The notes beneath the pieces are model-generated. The model did no database searches, was not told the DNA's origin, and was given only the letters and a program-made list of their open reading frames with translations. 8,376 bases of DNA from Candidatus Bipolaricaulota bacterium (GTDB lineage: Bacteria; Bipolaricaulota; Bipolaricaulia; UBA7950; UBA9294), in assembly GCA_018399865.1 (NCBI GenBank), contig JAGYNL010000134.1:1-8376 (forward strand), in the 5' to 3' direction. Positions 5,920 through 8,376 of the stretch are shown here, one piece after another. Both the position numbers and the translations under genes were made by a program. The stretch's first letter is position 1. Each line of letters opens with the position of its first letter.

Positions 5920-6966
5920 TCAAATGAACGCTTGTTCGACTTGCTCTCGCATAATCGTTTTCGACTCCTCGGAGCTAAATGCTGCATTGGCGCTGTTGAG
6001 AAGTATGCTCTTTACTTGATTAGGGGAAAGAGAGAAAGCCACAATCATCTTCTCTAGTTCATGCGTTACGTCAATACGCGACATCAATCGATTATCAGTG
6101 TTTATGGTTACAGGAATTCCTTCATCGAAGTATCTTCCAAACGGGTGTTCGCTGTAGGAGTTCATAAACCCGGAGATCTGGAGATTGCTAGTAGGACAGA
6201 CTTCAAGCGCAATCCCTCTTTGGCGAACGATGGTTTCTGTTTCCGGATCTTGGTATAGATATACGCCGTGGCCGATCCTCTCAGCACCCAAGTCAATTGC
6301 TTCTTTGATCTGCTCTGGACAGCAGCCTTCTCCAGCGTGAATTGTAACGTGAACTCCTGCTTTCTTGGCCTCTGCTATAGCTTCGCCATGCAAAGCGGGT
6401 GGGAAAGCGCTCTCTGGCCCGGCTAGATCGAACCCGATCACTCCCCTTTGCAGGTACTCGGCAGCAAGTTGTGCTGTCTTAATCAAACAGTCGGTAGATT
6501 CTTGTTTCATCCCGCATAGTATTAGACCTGTTTTGATTGGATACACGCTCTCTGCACGATGCATTCCTGCAAGAACTGCTTCCACCACTTGCTGTGGCCG
6601 TAACCCTTCTACTAGGTGAAGCAAGGGCGCAAATCTAATCTCCATGTAGATGACATTCTCTCTTGCCGCATCCTCACATAGCTCGTAGGCTGCTCTTTCC
6701 AATGCTATCTGGCTTTGTAGCACTGCCACGGTGATCTTGAAGGCCTGAAGATACTCCTCCAGACTGCAGCGCTGTGGAGGCGTAAGGGCCTGACGCAGAT
6801 CTAAATCACCTGAAAGCCGCTGTTCTACACTGGAGCCCCGGGCAAGCTCGACGACAGTTGCTAGCCGCATTGATCCATCTAAGTGCACATGAAGGTCAAA
6901 CTTGGGAAGATCTTGCACCCAATCAGCCATGTCCCTCTTTTCTTGCGTATCCATCTTATGGTTCAC
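5920..6966 (-). CDS. add: Adenosine deaminase
   Basis: A 348-residue member of the adenosine/AMP deaminase family, which hydrolyses adenosine or deoxyadenosine to inosine or deoxyinosine and ammonia in the cytoplasm. Zinc and catalytic residues are all visible: H26 and H28 in FDLHVHLDGS, H210 and E213 in TIHAGEG, H233 in RIGHGVYL, and D291 in TINTDNRLMS. EVCPTSN at 255-261 is also present. The NTDN form, rather than STDD, at the last metal site is common in bacterial adenosine deaminases. Length is normal. The start is GTG 6966, with GGGAG 8 nt upstream (minus-strand positions 6979-6975); ATG codons at residues 5 and 13 are alternatives. It lies 38 bp after the thiamine-binding-type gene and 53 bp before the ACT gene, all same strand. 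Together with the upstream exported phosphoesterase it suggests nucleoside salvage. Adenine-specific or futalosine-type deamination cannot be fully excluded. Confidence 0.94.
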   Translation of the reverse strand: MNHKMDTQEKRDMADWVQDLPKFDLHVHLDGSMRLATVVELARGSSVEQRLSGDLDLRQALTPPQRCSLEEYLQAFKITVAVLQSQIALERAAYELCEDAARENVIYMEIRFAPLLHLVEGLRPQQVVEAVLAGMHRAESVYPIKTGLILCGMKQESTDCLIKTAQLAAEYLQRGVIGFDLAGPESAFPPALHGEAIAEAKKAGVHVTIHAGEGCCPEQIKEAIDLGAERIGHGVYLYQDPETETIVRQRGIALEVCPTSNLQISGFMNSYSEHPFGRYFDEGIPVTINTDNRLMSRIDVTHELEKMIVAFSLSPNQVKSILLNSANAAFSSEESKTIMREQVEQAFI

Positions 6967-7004
6967 CAGATTTTCTCCCGGAACATTTGTAGAAAATAGC
7001 TTGT

Positions 7005-7301
7005 TTAGTGATCCTTAAGTTTTGCTTTTGCTGAGGCAACCTTCTTATCTATCCCATTTATCACACCCTTACGTTCATCTATCTTTATCGAAACAGAGAT
7101 TCGCTGTGCTCGCTCAAGCATTCGATCTCTACATTCCTTGATTACCCTCATTACCTCATCCCAGTTTCCTTCTATATTAGTCCCCATTGAATGGTGTTCG
7201 TATGCCAGCCCACTTTCCTCGATGATTTTGAACATATCTGCAACATAGGAGCTAAGCGACTCACCCACGCCAACTGGAGAAATCGTGAAGTCAACTATCA
7301 T
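7005..7301 (-). CDS. MTH1187-family thiamine-binding protein (DUF77/YkoF-like fold)
   Basis: A 98-residue single-domain protein. The beginning MIVDFTISPVGVGESLSSYV, the central MGTNIEG at 39-45 and RISVSIKIDERKG at 67-79 match the MTH1187/DUF77 family, a ferredoxin-like fold related to the thiamine/HMP-binding domains of YkoF. Some members are annotated as thiamine-binding; the ligand of this one cannot be read directly. The ATG at 7301 has AAGG 5 nt upstream and starts right at the first beta strand; a longer reading from 7346 enters the upstream gene. The ribosome binding site overlaps the stop codon of the metallophosphoesterase gene (stop at 7309-7311), so the two are almost certainly translated from one mRNA. 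No thiamine transporter or thi biosynthetic gene is visible nearby, and I saw no TPP riboswitch. Confidence 0.88.
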   Translation of the reverse strand: MIVDFTISPVGVGESLSSYVADMFKIIEESGLAYEHHSMGTNIEGNWDEVMRVIKECRDRMLERAQRISVSIKIDERKGVINGIDKKVASAKAKLKDH

Positions 7302-7308
7302 TATTTCC

Positions 7309-8217
7309 TTAGTATTCCAGTTCCCAATCAGCCTGGTCTCCTGCACCTACAATGGTTATTATGCGAGCCTTTGGGTCAAGTGTTACATATGCCCATGAAG
7401 GGGCGCTTCCGTTTTCATCTGCTAATTGGTCAAATTCTATGTAATGGATGCCGTTTATTACGTTGTGGTCATTTTCATGGTCGTGGCCTTGAAAAACAGC
7501 GATTACCACGCCGGAGTCTTCCATGACTTTCTGTACTTCCTTGTTGTGAATGATTTCGGGCCCGCCACCAGAGAGCAGGTCTTCATCAACGTCTAGCCGC
7601 TGATGAACACACACGATGGTTGGTTTGTCAGTTGACGCAAGATCGCTTTCCAACCAATCGATCTCGGGTTGTGGTATGTTTCCTTGAACTACCCAAAACG
7701 CGTGCCCTAAGTCATTGCCGTGCTTGTCATACTGCGCGTCAAGAATCACGAAGTGATATGCACCAGCATCGAAACTGCCGAAGGTTGAACTGGCCGCTGT
7801 GTGAGTGACGAACTCCTCCTTGGATAGATCGTAGACATCGTGGTTTCCTAGCAGGTAGTAGCGGGGAGCTTCAATCTTGGCGTATATAGACTCCGCTTCA
7901 TCGAGGATACTTACTATGCGCGCTGGATCTCCCATAGGTACTCCCATTACGTAATTGCCGTTTACGAAGTCGCCCAGCTGGATGACAAGGTCTGCTGGCC
8001 AATCGTTCATCGCTTGGACGCATGCCTCCAATCTCTGCTTAAAATCGGTCATGATCTTTCCCTCAACTGGTGAATCCGTATCATGTGCGTGTAGGTCAGC
8101 AAAGATACCAACTCGTAGTACATTGTTGTCTGGATCATTTGCTACACTTAACAATCCAAGGCTGATCACAAGGGCACCTTCGAGCAGTAACAACACTAAT
8201 AGCTTTATTGTTTTCAT
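7309..8217 (-). CDS. Exported calcineurin-like metallophosphoesterase
   Basis: A 302-residue secreted member of the binuclear metallophosphoesterase superfamily. Residues 1-26 are a signal peptide: K2 and K5, a Leu-rich core to about 25, then S-V-A before N27 as a plausible signal peptidase I site; there is no lipobox Cys. Metal ligands appear in the family order: D41 and H43 (FADLHAH), D83 (QLGDFVNG), N125-H126 (LLGNHDVY), H205 (CVHQRL), and H245 and H247 (GHDHENDH). It should hydrolyse phosphomono- or diesters outside the cytoplasmic membrane; the substrate is unknown. The ATG at 8217 has AGGAGG 5 nt upstream. It is the first gene of the operon. Adenosine deaminase two genes on would fit a 5'-nucleotide or cyclic-nucleotide substrate (inference), but the large C-terminal domain of classical 5'-nucleotidases is absent. 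Confidence 0.9.
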   Translation of the reverse strand: MKTIKLLVLLLLEGALVISLGLLSVANDPDNNVLRVGIFADLHAHDTDSPVEGKIMTDFKQRLEACVQAMNDWPADLVIQLGDFVNGNYVMGVPMGDPARIVSILDEAESIYAKIEAPRYYLLGNHDVYDLSKEEFVTHTAASSTFGSFDAGAYHFVILDAQYDKHGNDLGHAFWVVQGNIPQPEIDWLESDLASTDKPTIVCVHQRLDVDEDLLSGGGPEIIHNKEVQKVMEDSGVVIAVFQGHDHENDHNVINGIHYIEFDQLADENGSAPSWAYVTLDPKARIITIVGAGDQADWELEY

Positions 8218-8259
8218 TTTGTCCTCCTATATCTGTGGGTCGTATCAGCCTAGCACCAA

Positions 8260-8274
8260 TGTCAGCAGTTGACA
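8260..8274. promoter_or_regulatory. Inverted repeat TGTCA-N5-TGACA, possible operator
   Basis: TGTCA at 8260-8264 and TGACA at 8270-8274 are perfect inverted arms around GCAGT. The right arm is part of the consensus -35 box TTGACA (8269-8274), and the reverse complement offers TTGTCA on the other strand. A dimeric regulator bound here could control both divergent genes. No second copy of the motif was found in the window. Confidence 0.35.
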
Positions 8275-8296
8275 AGCTTCTTATAGATGGTACCTT
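8269..8296 (+). promoter_or_regulatory. Putative promoter of the partial right-edge gene
   Basis: A perfect TTGACA -35 box at 8269-8274 is followed after 16 bp by TACCTT at 8291-8296, only a 3-of-6 match to the -10 consensus. The start of transcription would be about 8303, 24 nt before the ATG at 8327. The consensus -35 is the main support; the weak -10 suggests an activated or tightly controlled promoter, or a wrong call. Confidence 0.35.
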
Positions 8297-8326
8297 AGTG
8301 TGAACTTGTAACAAGGAGACAACAAA

Positions 8327-8376
8327 ATGGAGATCAGTCGGCTTCAAAGCCAGGTGCACCAGACTGCGCTTGAGCA
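8327..8376 (+). CDS. Start of an unidentified gene (3' truncated by window edge)
   Basis: An ATG at 8327 follows AAGGAG (8313-8318) with an 8-nt spacer, an excellent initiation site, and the frame stays open to the window end. Only 16 full codons are visible, reading MEISRLQSQVHQTALE, a polar, probably helical start without a signal peptide. I do not recognise the family. A TTGACA-bearing promoter candidate lies upstream, and the gene is divergent from the phosphoesterase operon. Confidence 0.7.
   Translation, partial: MEISRLQSQVHQTALE

Larger units (their letters stand above)
8218..8326. promoter_or_regulatory. Divergent regulatory region
   Basis: These 109 bp separate the divergent starts of the phosphoesterase operon (minus) and the partial gene at the right edge (plus), so promoters for both must lie here. 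A plus promoter candidate is at 8269-8296. For the minus strand, TTGTCA at 8274-8269 is a 5-of-6 match to a -35 box in nearly the same place, but the -10 opposite it is poor, while TATAAG at 8286-8281 lacks a good -35. An inverted repeat is centred at 8267. Confidence 0.5.

Noticed and set aside
7309..8217. Lipoprotein signal or classical 5'-nucleotidase for the metallophosphoesterase
   Set aside because: There is no Cys after the hydrophobic core, and the protein ends too early to hold the C-terminal nucleotide-specificity domain.
8135..8359. Minus-strand 74-codon ORF over the divergent control region
   Set aside because: It overlaps both the signal peptide region of the phosphoesterase and the well-initiated plus-strand gene, and its sequence shows no domain.
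1..8376. CRISPR arrays, insertion sequences, tRNA or rRNA genes
   Set aside because: I saw no regularly spaced long repeats, transposase-like protein, paired terminal repeats or RNA gene signature.

Overview
The window looks like a piece of a bacterial chromosome, probably from a Firmicute (Bacillota) or a close relative. The base composition is moderate, ribosome binding sites are strong and AGGAGG-like, GTG starts are frequent, and the genes sit in short, tightly spaced operons on both strands. Several families here (a bacterial endonuclease Q, the MTH1187-type thiamine-binding protein, a tandem-ACT protein) are common in clostridial and bacillar genomes. That taxonomic call is inference; no rRNA or tRNA is present to anchor it.

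Layout. (1) At 1-1124 (+) lies the end of a two-component operon: the truncated ATPase domain of a sensor histidine kinase overlaps by 20 bp the gene of an OmpR/PhoB-type response regulator. (2) At 1125-1564 a 440-bp stretch has no convincing gene. It holds four TGTAG words, a 12-bp palindrome, a doubtful 33-codon ORF and a good sigma-A-like promoter. (3) At 1565-5354 three DNA-damage proteins lie on the + strand: an Fpg/Nei-family glycosylase with an altered lesion loop, an alkyltransferase-like protein (Trp in place of the acceptor Cys) and a PHP-domain endonuclease Q. A class V PLP-dependent enzyme of unknown substrate sits on the - strand between the first two. (4) At 5492-8217 a four-gene operon runs on the - strand: exported metallophosphoesterase, MTH1187-type thiamine-binding protein, adenosine deaminase, tandem-ACT protein. 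(5) At 8218-8326 is a divergent control region with an inverted repeat over a consensus -35 box, followed by the first 16 codons of an unidentified + strand gene.

How the genes may work together. The glycosylase, alkyltransferase-like protein and endonuclease Q belong to families acting on oxidised bases, O6-alkylguanine and deaminated bases or abasic sites respectively, so 1.5-5.4 kb reads as a small DNA-repair neighbourhood, although spacing argues against one transcript. In the minus-strand operon an exported phosphoesterase plus adenosine deaminase would fit scavenging of nucleotides and nucleosides. The thiamine-binding and ACT proteins look like small-molecule sensors or carriers whose link to it is unknown.

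I saw no mobile element, CRISPR array, RNA gene or strong intrinsic terminator. I found no wholly new system; the most notable points are the repair cluster, the divergent Fpg-family protein and the unassigned class V enzyme.
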